Shown here: positions 52,970-64,000 of the stretch, one piece after another
Layout: the number at the start of each line of letters is the position of its first letter
Numbering within the stretch: position 1 is the stretch's first letter
Source: Ceratopteris richardii
Taxonomy: Eukaryota > Streptophyta > Polypodiopsida > Polypodiales > Pteridaceae
Length of the DNA: 64,000 nucleotides
Direction: 5' to 3'
NCBI GenBank assembly: GCA_020310875.1
Contig: CM035432.1
Span: 93,489,518 to 93,553,517, forward strand
Made by a program: the position numbers and the translations under genes
Notes under the pieces: model-generated
Told to the model about the DNA's origin: nothing
Databases searched by the model: none
What the model saw: the letters and a program-made list of their open reading frames with translations, nothing else

Positions 52970-54562
52970 CTACATAGGACCACAGACATCACTATGTACA
53001 AGCTGCAATTTCTGCATAGCCCAAACTGAACCATCTTTTCGAAAGGAGGAACGCTGCATTTTGCCCAAAATACAGCCTTCACAGACATGTTTTCGAGGTG
53101 CCTCAAGCTTGGGCAAAGAAGACACCATATCAGATTTCTGCAGGCGTAGCAAACTAGCAAAATTCAGATGACCAAAGCTTGCATGCCAAAGCTTTGCATC
53201 TGACATAGCCTGAGAATCATGAACTGCACATGCCGAATACTTCACAAATCTTTCATAGTCTATGAGCTTATACAGCCCATGACATAAAATGCCACAAGCA
53301 ATAATCACATCGCCATTTGACAAATCATGAACTGTACACCTGTCATCAACAAATTTCAGAACCAAGCCAATCTTGGCTAATGCAGAAACTGATAACAGGT
53401 TCTTTTTTATCCTTGTCACAAATAAAGCATCTGACAAAGTGAAGGAACTACCATCAGCAGTAGTCAAAATGATCTTCCTAACTCCCATAACAGGATAAGA
53501 GGAGTTGTTGGCGCATGTAACAGTATTCCCTGTAGGGGTAGGCTCGAGTGAAGAGAAGAAACTGCGCTGCGAGGTAATATGTTTGGTCGCCCCACTGTCA
53601 AAATACCAAACATCTGAGTCTACTGCATACACGCACTGCTCATGAGAAGATGGGTCAAAACTGTAGACAGTAGTAAACGCCCATTCTTCTTCTTGCACAA
53701 GGTTTGCAGACTCTGTTTTTGGTGTAGAGGCCTCTGCAACAACCATTCCAGCCTCTTTCTTCTTTGCCTCTTTAGCAGCCAGTTTTGGACAGTTCTTTAT
53801 GATATGATCATTCCCTTTACAGTACTTACAAAACAATCTCTGCTCTTCTGATTTCTTCTCATCTTTATCTTCCTTCTTCGAATATGTAGAATTAGCAGAT
53901 TTCTGCTTACTAGTTGAAGAGCTCCATTTTCCTTTGCCCTTCTGACTAGCCAGGAAAGCTTGATCTGCAACACGCATAATGGACCTCTTCTGCCTGGAGT
54001 GATCTTCCTGCAATAGAATAAAGACTAACTCCTCAAATGATAAGGCGTTTGGATTGCCTTTCATCATCAAAGGAAGAGTAGAAGCAAAACTCTGATATGA
54101 ATAAGGAAGACCATTCAGAACGGTCTGCACAAGTGAGCTATCTGGTATAACCTCATCAGCAGAAATCAATTGTTCCTTCAAATCTTTGATCTTCGTTAGG
54201 AAACTGTCCATGGAATCACCTTCATTCATGTTCTCACTCTCCAATTGTTTTCCGAGGTAAGCAACACGAGCCTCATTCCTAGCTTGGTACAATGTGGTAA
54301 GTGTATACCAAGCATCCCTAGCTATTCTACAAGAGCGAATATGAGGAATAATGGCACGTTTGACAGACAAAGCTATCAATGCATATGCCTGGGCATCTGT
54401 GCCATCCCAATGAATCTGCTCTACAGTAGGTGCAACAGAAACAGCAGCACGAACAGGAATCTGCGGAATATCATCTTCGACACCATCTTCATCAGCTCCA
54501 GCACCTGTATTTGTAGTACCTATCGTTACAGGTGTAACAGGACGTCTTTCAACACCCTGCAC
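52970..54562 (-). pseudogene. Copia copy B Gag, protease, integrase start (530 codons open)
   Basis: Longest surviving frame of the outer copia: UBN2-type Gag (AQAYALIALSVKRAIIPHI; ADEVIPDSSLVQTVLNGLPY), intact knuckle CKYCKGNDHIIKNC, protease FDSGATKHITS, and zinc region LWHASFGHLNFASLL with CEGCILGK. It ends at DVCGPM-stop, a TAG replacing the CAG kept in copy A. Upstream, the Gag start at 54684 is followed by a TAG (at about 54570) replacing a TGG of copy A. So A and B carry different nonsense changes. Confidence 0.9.
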
Positions 54563-54971
54563 AATGTTCTACAATCCTTTTGCAACCAAAACATGTCGCA
54601 TCATATAAGCCCATAATGGGGAGTTGGTACCATCCAACTTATCCTCAACAGCCAACATACAGAATACATCACTGCTTTCAGCCATGGCCGGTGACTAAAA
54701 TACCTTGATGCAAAAAATTGATTGTATCTCAAAAAGTTGAACAAAGCTACCCAGACGAGTTCTGCTAGACCTCTAGCAGACTTCGAGACGCTTAAACTGG
54801 CGAACAGAAACTGGCATATACCTTTGGCACAAAAAGACGAAATAGCCTGCACAAGCACTGCGATAGTGCATTCGGAGGTCGAAACACGCTGAGTATGCTC
54901 ACCAAAATTCGTGCGATTTTGAACCTGCAAACGGAGGAGTGTTGACGGTGCCCTAGATGAAGCGACGACCT

Positions 54972-54983
54972 GCTCTGATACCA
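54972..54983 (-). promoter_or_regulatory. Copia primer-binding site (copy B)
   Basis: TGGTATCAGAGC on the minus strand; complete, unlike copy A, where the last base is changed. Confidence 0.9.
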
Positions 54984-54985
54984 AT

Positions 54986-55214
54986 TATTGTAGATAGACG
55001 TCTGCGGAAGCACGCGAACAGCACAAGGAAGAAGAAGAAGCTTGGAGCACAAACACACAATCCTGAATGTATTACTAGAGAATGTACAAAGATAAGTAGC
55101 CCATTAGGGCAATAGGCATATATACAAGCCGGGGAAAAAACCTCCTAAAGAGCGAAGAAAGTGCCCCGGCGGTCCTAGTGTGTTCACACACATCACTACC
55201 TAAATATATCAACA
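54986..55214 (-). repeat. Copia 5' LTR (copy B)
   Basis: 229 bp, almost identical to 34549-34777, followed by the duplicated CTATA flank at 55215-55219. Confidence 0.93.
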
Positions 55215-55219
55215 CTATA

Positions 55220-55626
55220 TGCAATGGAAGCATTAGTTTCTCCAATCTCTGGCATGTTTTCAATGTGATAAGCTTTGTTTGTTATTGCCATGAACCATTT
55301 CATATGAACCATGGGAGAACACTTGCATGGAATTTTATTACATGTGTTCCCACGCTTTTGTAACCTCATGAGATGATATGGAGGATAGTAGATACACTAA
55401 AAAATATTCATATTTTACTCCCGTTAAACAGTCAATGTATCCATCTCAAACTTCAAAATCCTTTATCAAATGTTGTTTTTCATATCATGATTTTCCTAAA
55501 AGTGTTTTTCCAAGTGATTATATTAACGTTTGTTATCACTTTTGAATTGCCTTTTTTTTTTTTGAATCAAACATCACAAATCGCTTTCAACTTTGCTATT
55601 CATCTTTAAGAAATGGTGAAATACAC
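55220..55626. other. AT-rich flank, no gene seen
   Basis: Twin of 34783-35188, including a poly-T expansion near 55553. Confidence 0.5.
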
Positions 55627-57355
55627 CACTACTAGAAATCATGGTTGTAAGGAAATATCTAATTGGAAGAAATAAAAGTTTATATTGAGATCCATGAACT
55701 CAAGCACAAATCTTGAGTTTTAATATTCAATACTTGCAAATGTATATTCTGCTTAAGGAAGAAAGTGAAAATGAAGATTTGTCTTAGTCTTAGAACATCA
55801 ATATATTGGGATTCATGAACCAATAAGAAAATGTTATAAGTTATAGGTACCATGATCTATAAGTATAACTAAACATACACTCTTTGGTCCAATGCAACCA
55901 AGTACGAATGAAGTTCCATGATGTCTTGTTTGTGATTTACGTTATGGTGTTAACATGAATTTATGGTAAACACTATTGAATCTTGAAAATAGTTCAACTA
56001 TGATATTTTACAAAAACATAATTCAAAAGTTATAGTTAATATGGAATATATACCAAGAAACCACATACACGTGATTTGTATCATCTTGCGTCGTAAGGGA
56101 ACTAGAGTTCATTTCCCAATAGCATCCTTTGCTTGAATTGAACGGTGCTCGGATATGGAGCAATGCTCAATCTCATAAACTAATAAGTACCTTTCCCATG
56201 GTTAAAGAGGTGTTACAAAAGATATTAGATCATTAGATAAATCTTATACTTTGGCTCTAAAGGCAAGGAACTTGATTTAACAAGAAAATTATTCTTATTC
56301 TTTGGATATGTGTCGCTTACAAGGAAGCTATCTCAGTAGAGGAATCACATCTCTAGACAGAATTAGGAGTACGAATATATGGAATCTTTCAAAATAAAAT
56401 ATGATTTCCTAAATTTATGAGAAATCGTATAGTGTCCATCGCCAATATTTTTTTTGCCATTCAACCATAGAATGGAAATTTACAATAAATTCCCTTCACT
56501 CATGAACTCTATTACTTTTGGATTCCAACGAGATAACCTAAAAACGTAATTTTCATTCTATAGAAAGTAGATGATATGTTTACCATTAGACCTCTTTATG
56601 ACAACCCCTAATTTTTATTTCTCATTTTAATTGATTTATTTTGAGTTTCTTATACAAGGAAAATAACGATTAGATTGTATTGGCTTTTTTATAGGAGATT
56701 TCTTAGATATCTTATTATTTTTCAAATAGCTTTAATTCATTTACCATCTAAGCCCTTCAATACTTCTTGAGCTACTGATTTCTGATGAAATCTTGAAAAA
56801 CACTGGGCTTGTGTTGACTAGAGTAAATGGTCTTCCACAGAATTCAAATACATGCATACAACCAAAGGAAGTCTCCGAATGAAGAATCAAGGAATTTATC
56901 ACATATTGTTTAATACTTTTGGAATACATAGGTAACGTTCTCAATCCATATAATTCTTCATGCATGAGAGAGACATAAAAGAGTACACTATAGTACACTA
57001 TCTTTGGATTAATAACCTAGATTGAAACGCTAGATAAGAACACCTATCAACCATTCACGTCTATGATGCCTAGATTTTTCTTGGGAAAGATCTGTAGATA
57101 AGTTGGTGGAACAAATGTCAAACCTAGATTCGAGGATAATTCAAATCTTGAATAGATTATGATCTTAATCGAATAGAGTGAGGAAAAAGATCTGATTGTA
57201 AACTGGACTCAATAATTTGAGAAAGAAACCAAGTAGTGATATCAATGATAAAATTATGAAGATCAAAGAGATTAATGATGCATTGGCATCCATAGGTTGC
57301 CTATTGATGCCAATGATAATCTTCATGTGTGTCAACATGAGTATTGTATACATAT

Positions 57356-57856
57356 CTACCAATCTAGAACTGATTTGACAGTAGCATCCTTTGTTGTTGC
57401 TAAAAAAGGAAGTGTTGCTATGGTAAATTCTTTGCAGTAGCATTGCAGCAATCCTAGAACCGATAAACAAATAATTGTCTTCCCGTTTGTGGAAGAGGGA
57501 TGAAAAAGAATATTAGAACAATAGAAAATGTTTTTTGATCTTCCTAAAAAAGCCCGAAGAATATGATTGATAGAGCAAACTAGTGTGATACTATAGATGT
57601 ATATATCAAGAGAGCAAGCTCTATAGAAACAAGCATCGCATAAACAATCAATTACCTTTCCCTTTTGTGCAGGAGATGTTAGAAAGACTATTAAAAGATT
57701 AAAGTCTTTCTTAAAAGAACCCACGCATATGATTGATGGAGTTTTCAAACAAGTGTGAAGCGTTGCCTGTAAATCTCTTGAGACAAAACTATCTGACAAT
57801 CTATGGAAGATGTTGAAATAAAATGTCCCCTCAATTTGGAAAAGATTCTTACCCAT
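57356..57856 (-). CDS. Unknown 166-aa open frame (copy B)
   Basis: Same as 36918-37418. No known domain; may be fortuitous. Confidence 0.2.
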   Translation of the reverse strand: MGKNLFQIEGTFYFNIFHRLSDSFVSRDLQATLHTCLKTPSIICVGSFKKDFNLLIVFLTSPAQKGKVIDCLCDACFYRACSLDIYIYSITLVCSINHILRAFLGRSKNIFYCSNILFHPSSTNGKTIICLSVLGLLQCYCKEFTIATLPFLATTKDATVKSVLDW

Positions 57857-58192
57857 TCAAAGAATAGCACAAGTTATCCATGAAGATGTAATCAATCTAT
57901 CGCACAACGTATCCACGAGGATGTAACCAATCTGCGCAAGTTAACCATGAAGATGTGACCAATCTGCGCAAGTTCATCATTACCTTCTCAATAATAGCAA
58001 GACTTTTTCGAACATTTATCATGAATCTCTTTCTTTCTCTACCATCGTGAACATGCCAACATATACACTTCTAAAGACATGCTGATACATACACATGCAT
58101 AAACGGATACATATGTAAGTAAGTACATGCATTTGCGTATTTACATAAGTAGGAACGTACAATATTTAGATATGTACATTTGCATATCTTTT

Positions 58193-58580
58193 AGACCAGA
58201 CTTACCAAAACCTATATGGTTAGATGCAGAGGAGTGGGATATGATTCGAAACAAGCAGCAGCAAACTCCTGACCGATATTGCCAATAGCGAGATGCCGCA
58301 GCCACACGTTTAGATATGGTTGGACCGTCACATTTGAGCAGCGGCGGATATGACACGATGCGTCAAGGGTTTGTAAGTACCATTTGATATATTGATTTTG
58401 TTTGTGTTAAGCTTCTCATGTATGTTCCTCTAATGATTTGTATATTTGTTGCAAGAACTCGCAATGGTTTGTCCTCCAACACAAACAGAGGAGGGTTATG
58501 GACATCGTCATGGATTGATTGCACTATTGCAGAACTTGGAGGGACGCGGTGCGGTCGTTTCATGGGAGTGTTTGCGATGA
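58193..58580 (+). pseudogene. Plant transposase (Transposase_24-like) fragment (copy B)
   Basis: Counterpart of 37755-38143 with a handful of base changes and the same in-frame stop. Confidence 0.45.
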
Positions 58581-58970
58581 GGTGATTAATTTATAAACTT
58601 GGTTTTTACTTGTTATTTGTAAATTTCATGTGAATTTATCTCATTTCATTAATGTTCTTTGTTGCAAGACTATTGATATGGAACGTTCTTTGCATGTGTA
58701 TGGCAGTGGAACACTAGAATTTTGTATTTGATTTTTATATGGCAATGCAATGCTTTGCCACATTTTGTAAAAGCGCCATATATGACAATGGTTTGCCACA
58801 ATCTTGTACATGCTTCATTTATGAGATATATAACTCTTTTTGTACATGGTTCATGGTTCATGGTTCATGATTAATTTTTATTATCTCTTTTGTGTCCAAT
58901 AATATTCTATTTTATGAAATCATATTTCGGTTGACATTAGAGCACACATCACATGTACTCGGTTTTTCTT

Positions 58971-59044
58971 GGGCAGAGTGTATTGTCTTTTGCTAAGCAA
59001 CATCATGGTAATGTTGCTGTAGCAAAAGACAACACACTTTGCCC
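58971..59044. other. 74-nt hairpin (copy B)
   Basis: Same hairpin as 4008-4081 and 38533-38606; stem preserved. Confidence 0.75.
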
Positions 59045-59361
59045 ATAAAAAATTTTGCAAATATGGTGGCCAGTATAAGCATCGGTACTCCCAAAAATGC
59101 CATCGGAATACGCATCGGTACCCCCAGGGGGCACCGGTATACGCGATGGTGTACACAACATGAGGTGTCGGTATGGGCATCAATATTACCGATGTTTACA
59201 TCGACGCATATACCCATGCTTATATCGACCCTCATACTGACGCCTATGCCAGCGCTTTAATATGGACACACATACCGACACGTACACCGACGTCAAGGAA
59301 AAAATATGCGCGTTCATTTCCCTTAGTAAAAAGCTCGGTATACGGCCGATCTGTTGTAGTG

Positions 59362-59481
59362 TGACCTATTAGGGCTATAGTTATATATACAAGCTAGGGG
59401 GAAAAACCTCCTAAAGATGGATAGAAGTGCCCTGATGGTCCTAGTGTGTTCGCACACATTACTATATAAAAATATTAATAG
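59362..59481 (-). mobile_element. Copia LTR fragment (copy B)
   Basis: Twin of 38924-39043. Confidence 0.7.
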
Positions 59482-59498
59482 TATCTATTGATGTACAT

Positions 59499-60219
59499 TG
59501 TAAGGAATTTAACTCACAACCTCTTGGTTAGGAATGTGGTGGGCTAACCACTTGCCCCAAAAGCCATGGTTGAGGATTACTTCCTAGTCCTCTCTCTTAG
59601 GGTGTAGTTCAACCTCCAACCTATCACTTTATTACATTCTTCCCTCAGTGATCTACTCTTGTATCCCTCTAGCCTCGATGATCAACCCCTTGAACTCCCT
59701 GGGTGCCCTTGAATTGATGTCCTCAACCTCACACAGTTTCCTAAACCTTGGTCACAACCTTGGTCTCTTGAACCCTTCTCTCAACCTTGTTGTCTTGAAC
59801 CTTCTTGTTTGCAACCTTGGTGTCTTGAGCCCTTGTTTGCAACCTCAATCTTGAACCGTTCTCACCAACGTTTGGCATCTTGAACCCTCAATCAAGTGCT
59901 ACCCTTGGTTTCCCAAGGGCTTTACACTTTTATCTCTCTCATCAGATTTGGAAAGTCCATTCTGAGAGTGACGTGTGCTTCTTTGTACCCTCTCATATAG
60001 AGGATGCCAAGCGCCTATTTTAGAGGCCATTAGGTCAACACACCTTTACCAAGCCTACTTCCTAGGCTCTGATACCAATGTAAGGAATTGAACTCACAAC
60101 CTCTTGGTTAGGAATGTGATGGGCTAACCACTTGCCCCAAAAGCCATGGTTGAAGATTACATCCTAATCCTCTCTCTTAGGGTGTAGTTCATCCATCTCC
60201 AACCTATCACTTTATTACA
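59499..60219 (-). mobile_element. Miniature LTR retrotransposon (TRIM-like), copy B
   Basis: LTRs 59499-59636 and 60079-60219, primer site TGGTATCAGAGCC on the minus strand at about 60065-60077, and a purine tract at about 59637-59646. Same flanks as copy A. Confidence 0.88.
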
Positions 60220-60532
60220 TACGTACACATTCATTCACATATGTATGTATGGATGTGTTAGCGTTCATAAAATATTCATAATAAATATGATAATGAAGTT
60301 ATACATTTATTGAATGTTCTGAAGCATTATCTTATGGATACCTAAATTTGAATAAGATTCAACTTCAAGCTAAATTCTTACATTTTCAAGAAGAAGTTTT
60401 GCATAACATAAATGTTCGAAATTCTTTTTAGGAAGGAAATGCTTGAACATCAATAGATGAGAGACTATGCTAGAAAACACTATTTACGCATGTAAAGAAA
60501 TTTCCTTTTGGTTTTATTGAAGGCTATTCATA

Positions 60533-61490
60533 TTGGATGTGAAACCAAACTTCCACCATAGAACCCACTTCATACATGGAAGCAAGAAGCTAGTAGAATT
60601 CAATCTTTGGCATAAGAGGCATGGACATATCAACACTGCAAGGTTAAAGGAAATAGAGAAGAAGAGGTTGGTACTTGGACTATCAAACCTTGATGATTTG
60701 TGTGAACCTTGCGAATTGCATACAAAAACTAGGTTACCATTTAAATAGACTATGGAATTTATTATCCATTAAAATTTTATTCAAACACATGTTTGGGGAG
60801 AAGCAAGAGAGAATTGAAATGGATTTAAAAGATACTTTTTAACCTTCATTGATCAATTCACAATGTTGACTTGGTTTTATTTCATGAAGCATAAATAATA
60901 TGTATTTTATTACTGCAATAAAGAAGAATCCACATGCTTTGAAGAACCAAATACATGCAGATAATGAGAAGATGATGTATAGGATGAAAATAAAGCTTTT
61001 GGAGGACAAAGAAACTTGGACACTCATACCAAGGAACAAAGACATGAAGATCATTGGAAACAAGTGGATGGTAGCATTGTTAGGTATGAAGCAAGCATTG
61101 TAGGCAAAGCAGTTTTTGAGACATATGGAGTGGTATATGAAGAGACTTAGAACCTTGTAGAGTGCTTCATTAGATGTGAATATAGACAAAGCAAGGTTGA
61201 TGTTTCATTATTCTCCACAAGAGAAGGTCAAGCATTTGTCTAAATATGTGTGTATATAGAAGACTTAACTATTAGAGGTGATCATGAAGAGAGAATCAAG
61301 GAAATCAAGGAAAGACTAGTGGAGGAGTTCAAGATCTCAAAAGCTCAAGATCTAAGGTACTTTATAGACATCGAGTTCATATGAAAAAGAATCATATCTG
61401 GTTCACTAGTGGAGGAGGTCATGATCTCAAAAAAATTAAGATCTAAGATACTTTCTAGATATCGAATTCATATAAAAAACGATGAAATGT
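60533..61490 (+). pseudogene. Decayed copia pol remnant (copy B)
   Basis: Pre-integrase 60533-60748, RT start 60900-61103, RT loop and duplicated EEFKISKAQDLRYF segment at about 61240-61480. The translated pieces are identical to the left-arm copy where copy A differs. Confidence 0.8.
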
Positions 61491-63631
61491 GGCCCATGCG
61501 AAACAAGTGCATCTCGAGGTTGCAAACCATTGAGAAATATAATGGAAGCCAATATGAACCTTACGTCAATTGAAGGTACTGAAATTAATGATGCACTCAC
61601 ACTTAGAGTCCCTCACTTACTAGTAATTACATAGTATTTAGATATCTCAAAGAAACTTTTAATTACTTAGTATTTGGAGAGAAAAGTTGCATGCATATTT
61701 GCAGAGAAACCTAGCATACATAGCATGCAGAGAAAAGTAGAATGCATAATTGCATGCATACATACGTACCATGACCATGTAACCATTCCATATTACATTA
61801 CCTTCTCGATAATAGGACGCCTTTTCCGAACATCTATCCTGTATCTCTTTCGCTCTCTACCGTCATGAACAGGCCAACATATACACTTCTATTGAAACGG
61901 TGATACATACCCAAGAACGTCTACGGTCACTCAAATATTAGAAGTTTAATCTTTTTCTAGGTTTTGTTCTTAATTCTATGGATATAGGTATTTTTGTGTA
62001 GTTTCTCTTTAAGTTGCCATGCATGAAGGAGATAACGCTTATGCTACCTCCCATACTTACACATGCATAAACGCATTTGCATATTTACATAGGTACATAC
62101 TTATACAGAGAAAAGCAAAGCAGCATGCATCATTGCATATTTGCAGAGAAACCTAGCATACAAAATATGAAGAGAAAAGTCGCATGCATATTTGCATCCA
62201 TACATACGTGCGTATGTCCAGACATGCACAGTTATATACATCACATACATACATGCACGCATATTCATTCAACTTGAAACGATGATAAGAATCGGAAGAT
62301 AAAATTCCACGAGATTTTATGAAAGTGCGGTATAATATCATGAAGCTAACGTCATTCTTGATTGCGTTTGTCCATGATGCCGCTATTTTCTGATATAATA
62401 TCCTAAGTACCGCCACTTTGGGAGCCCACAATGTCAAAACGGAGTCCATTACAATATCACAATGTCAAAACAGACTCCCTTACAATATCACACATTTGTA
62501 AATTCTTTGCGCTTATATCAAAGATTTATACACATATCATGGAAATCACTAGAGTGTAATACTATCATTCGTTCAACTACAATGATGCACCGAACAGGCG
62601 AAGAATGACAATATCTGCTTTTCGTACCAATAAACATTGATTAATGTCATTCGAGAGACTTTGCATAGTAAGTATGCGAAATCCCTATTTTTGTTTCCTA
62701 AATAGAAAGAGACAAGAAAACTTGTTAATGCATTAAAAAGTTCTGTTTTTAGTACACACTACATGATTATTCTGTTATGTTGTTTCATGTTATATTCTGA
62801 AGTAAGAGGCACGAGATCGTTGACTTACACCATAAGAGGGGCCACTGTGGGTTACATATTTGTGTAATATGTTTCCTTTGTGGATGATCTAGTAATCAGA
62901 CGTATAATTCCAAAATATTGTCCATAGTAGTTAGAAGTTACAATCTAGCATTCCGTGATACTCTATTATGACTCCAATCTTTAAAGTTGGGTTTCTTTTT
63001 ATGTTTTGTTCTTCATCTATAGATATATGTATTTGTATATAGGTTCTCCTTTAATTACCATGCAAGGAAGTAATAACTAATATTCTACCTCACATACTAT
63101 GTACAACTCAGAAAGTTTGTTAGTTTTAACATCTTTATTGTTTTTCATGATGGCATGTAGCCACATTACGTTTCTTTGTTTGAGTAATAAGTAGGCATGT
63201 TACTTAATTAATGAGCAACACACCTACTTATCTACTTACATAATTATGCATTTAAGGTTAGTGTAATTTGAATATAAATATAATTTTGTTGGGGATTAAA
63301 AATTTTGACATAAATACATGAATACAGTTCCTATAAACTAGATTTATGATGAAATTGTTCAGAAAATAACAAATTAAAACTCAATTAATTATCAAGTATT
63401 GCACTTGTTGTTATTATTTACTCGTGAATCTTCTATTTGTTAAGCTAAAAAGAAAAGACTTGTCAATGTATGAAGGATTTTTCTTGTTTGTAAAGATAAT
63501 ATGTTCATTTTAATTATCTTGTTCTTGTTGTATTCTAGAAATGACCCGCGGAATATGGTAGAACCAAACTCGAACATGGAGGATTAGAAATAAATCCATG
63601 CCCTTTAAGGAACGTCATTAGCCCATGGAAG
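61491..63631. other. AT-rich outer arm, no gene seen
   Basis: Mirror of 1-2140. 62108-63631 lies outside the tandem duplication. Confidence 0.6.
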
Positions 63632-64000
63632 TCATAATTCAGAGGTTAGAAGTTCAAATCCCCTATGGATAAAAATTTGGTAAAAAAATTCTATGAAAGT
63701 TTTGGTAAAATGGATGGATTTGATACTTTTGTGCAAAGCTAATGGCCTCTAGAAAAGGCATTTGGAACTTATGATGTTTGAAAAGTGACAAAAAACGTGC
63801 AAAATAATTATATATTTATTGCTACTATACTCATTAGAGCATATCTTTGAATAGGTATGTCATATTTAGAAAGACCTCATGCTGGACCTTCTTTGTCTAT
63901 CATATTTCTTATGTGAACTCCCTTAGTGGGTATAGTCGATTATGAAAAACCATGGACACTTACATGTTTGTAATCTTTAATTTTTAGTCTTCCATCCATG
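63632..64000. other. Sequence beyond the inverted repeat, no gene seen
   Basis: AT-rich. A B-box-like AAGTTCAAATCCCC at about 63649, with TAGCCCATGG at 63620 as possible A-box, resembles the tRNA-like stretch of the miniature LTR. The arm boundary at 63631 falls between them. Confidence 0.4.

Larger units (their letters stand above)
52212..55214 (-). mobile_element. Outer copia, truncated copy B
   Basis: 5' LTR, primer site, gag, protease and integrase of the outer copia, cut at 52212 by the duplication breakpoint. It shares the CTATA flank of copy A, so it is a duplicate of the same insertion, not an independent one. Confidence 0.93.
55627..59361. mobile_element. CACTA-like DNA transposon (copy B)
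   Basis: Same ends and interior as 35189-38923: CACTACTAGAAATC at 55627 and the inverted CACTACAACAGATCGG at 59361, with the CGGTAT block at 59070-59361. Confidence 0.5.
52212..62107. repeat. Tandem duplication unit B
   Basis: 9.9-kb direct copy of unit A without the gypsy, therefore duplicated before the gypsy arrived (or from an empty allele). Very similar to A throughout. Confidence 0.93.
55958..63631 (-). repeat. Right arm of giant inverted repeat
   Basis: Reverse complement of 1-6978; 7.67 kb here because the miniature LTR element is complete and about 115 bp near 57130-57245 are retained. Its inner 6.1 kb overlaps tandem unit B. 62108-63631 is outside unit B and has only the left arm as partner. 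Confidence 0.93.

Overview
The window looks like repeat-rich nuclear DNA of a land plant. It contains Ty1/copia and Ty3/gypsy LTR retrotransposons with plant-type primer-binding sites (Met-initiator TGGTATCAGAGC; Asp-type TGGCGCCGTTGCCGGGGA), a miniature LTR element, CACTA-type DNA transposon ends and a plant-type Argonaute fragment. I cannot name the lineage; a non-seed plant such as a fern is possible but unproven. I see no intact host gene. Essentially all coding sequence is transposon-derived and broken.

Layout. (1) 1-6978 is the left arm of a giant inverted repeat; its partner is 55958-63631. The arms carry a decayed copia remnant, a miniature LTR element (a solo LTR on the left, complete on the right), a copia LTR fragment and a CACTA-like element. 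(2) 6998-14300 is a junkyard: a rearranged relative of the arm, a dead copia (8086-10987) fused to an opposite-strand copia piece, a TATG microsatellite, an LTR-like end carrying a tRNA-like sequence, and a cluster of five tRNA-like modules. (3) 14300-21007 is AT-rich with no gene seen. (4) 21013-34777 is an old minus-strand copia with a perfect CTATA target duplication. A young copia (24474-30988, TSD GCTTT) is nested in its reverse transcriptase, and a 2.1-kb TG...CA insertion splits its 3' LTR. (5) 31775-52209 and 52212-62107 are two direct copies, A and B, of a 9.9-kb unit made of the copia 5' part plus arm sequence. (6) Copy A is interrupted by a 10.5-kb gypsy element (41582-52118, TSD CCATG).

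The gypsy element is the most interesting object. Its gag-pol lacks a protease between gag and RT. A retropepsin-like ORF lies after integrase instead. Integrase is preceded by two H2C2-type zinc-binding modules. The leader holds a CpG-rich 35-bp repeat array. Between pol and the 3' LTR, framed by two diverged direct repeats, lies a 418-bp fragment of an Argonaute gene (MID domain into PIWI), a component of the machinery that silences transposons.

Inferred order of events: ancient copia, CACTA and miniature-LTR insertions; insertion of the outer copia; inverted and tandem duplications; later insertions of the gypsy, the nested copia and the 2.1-kb sequence. Copies A and B of the outer copia have since collected different disabling mutations.
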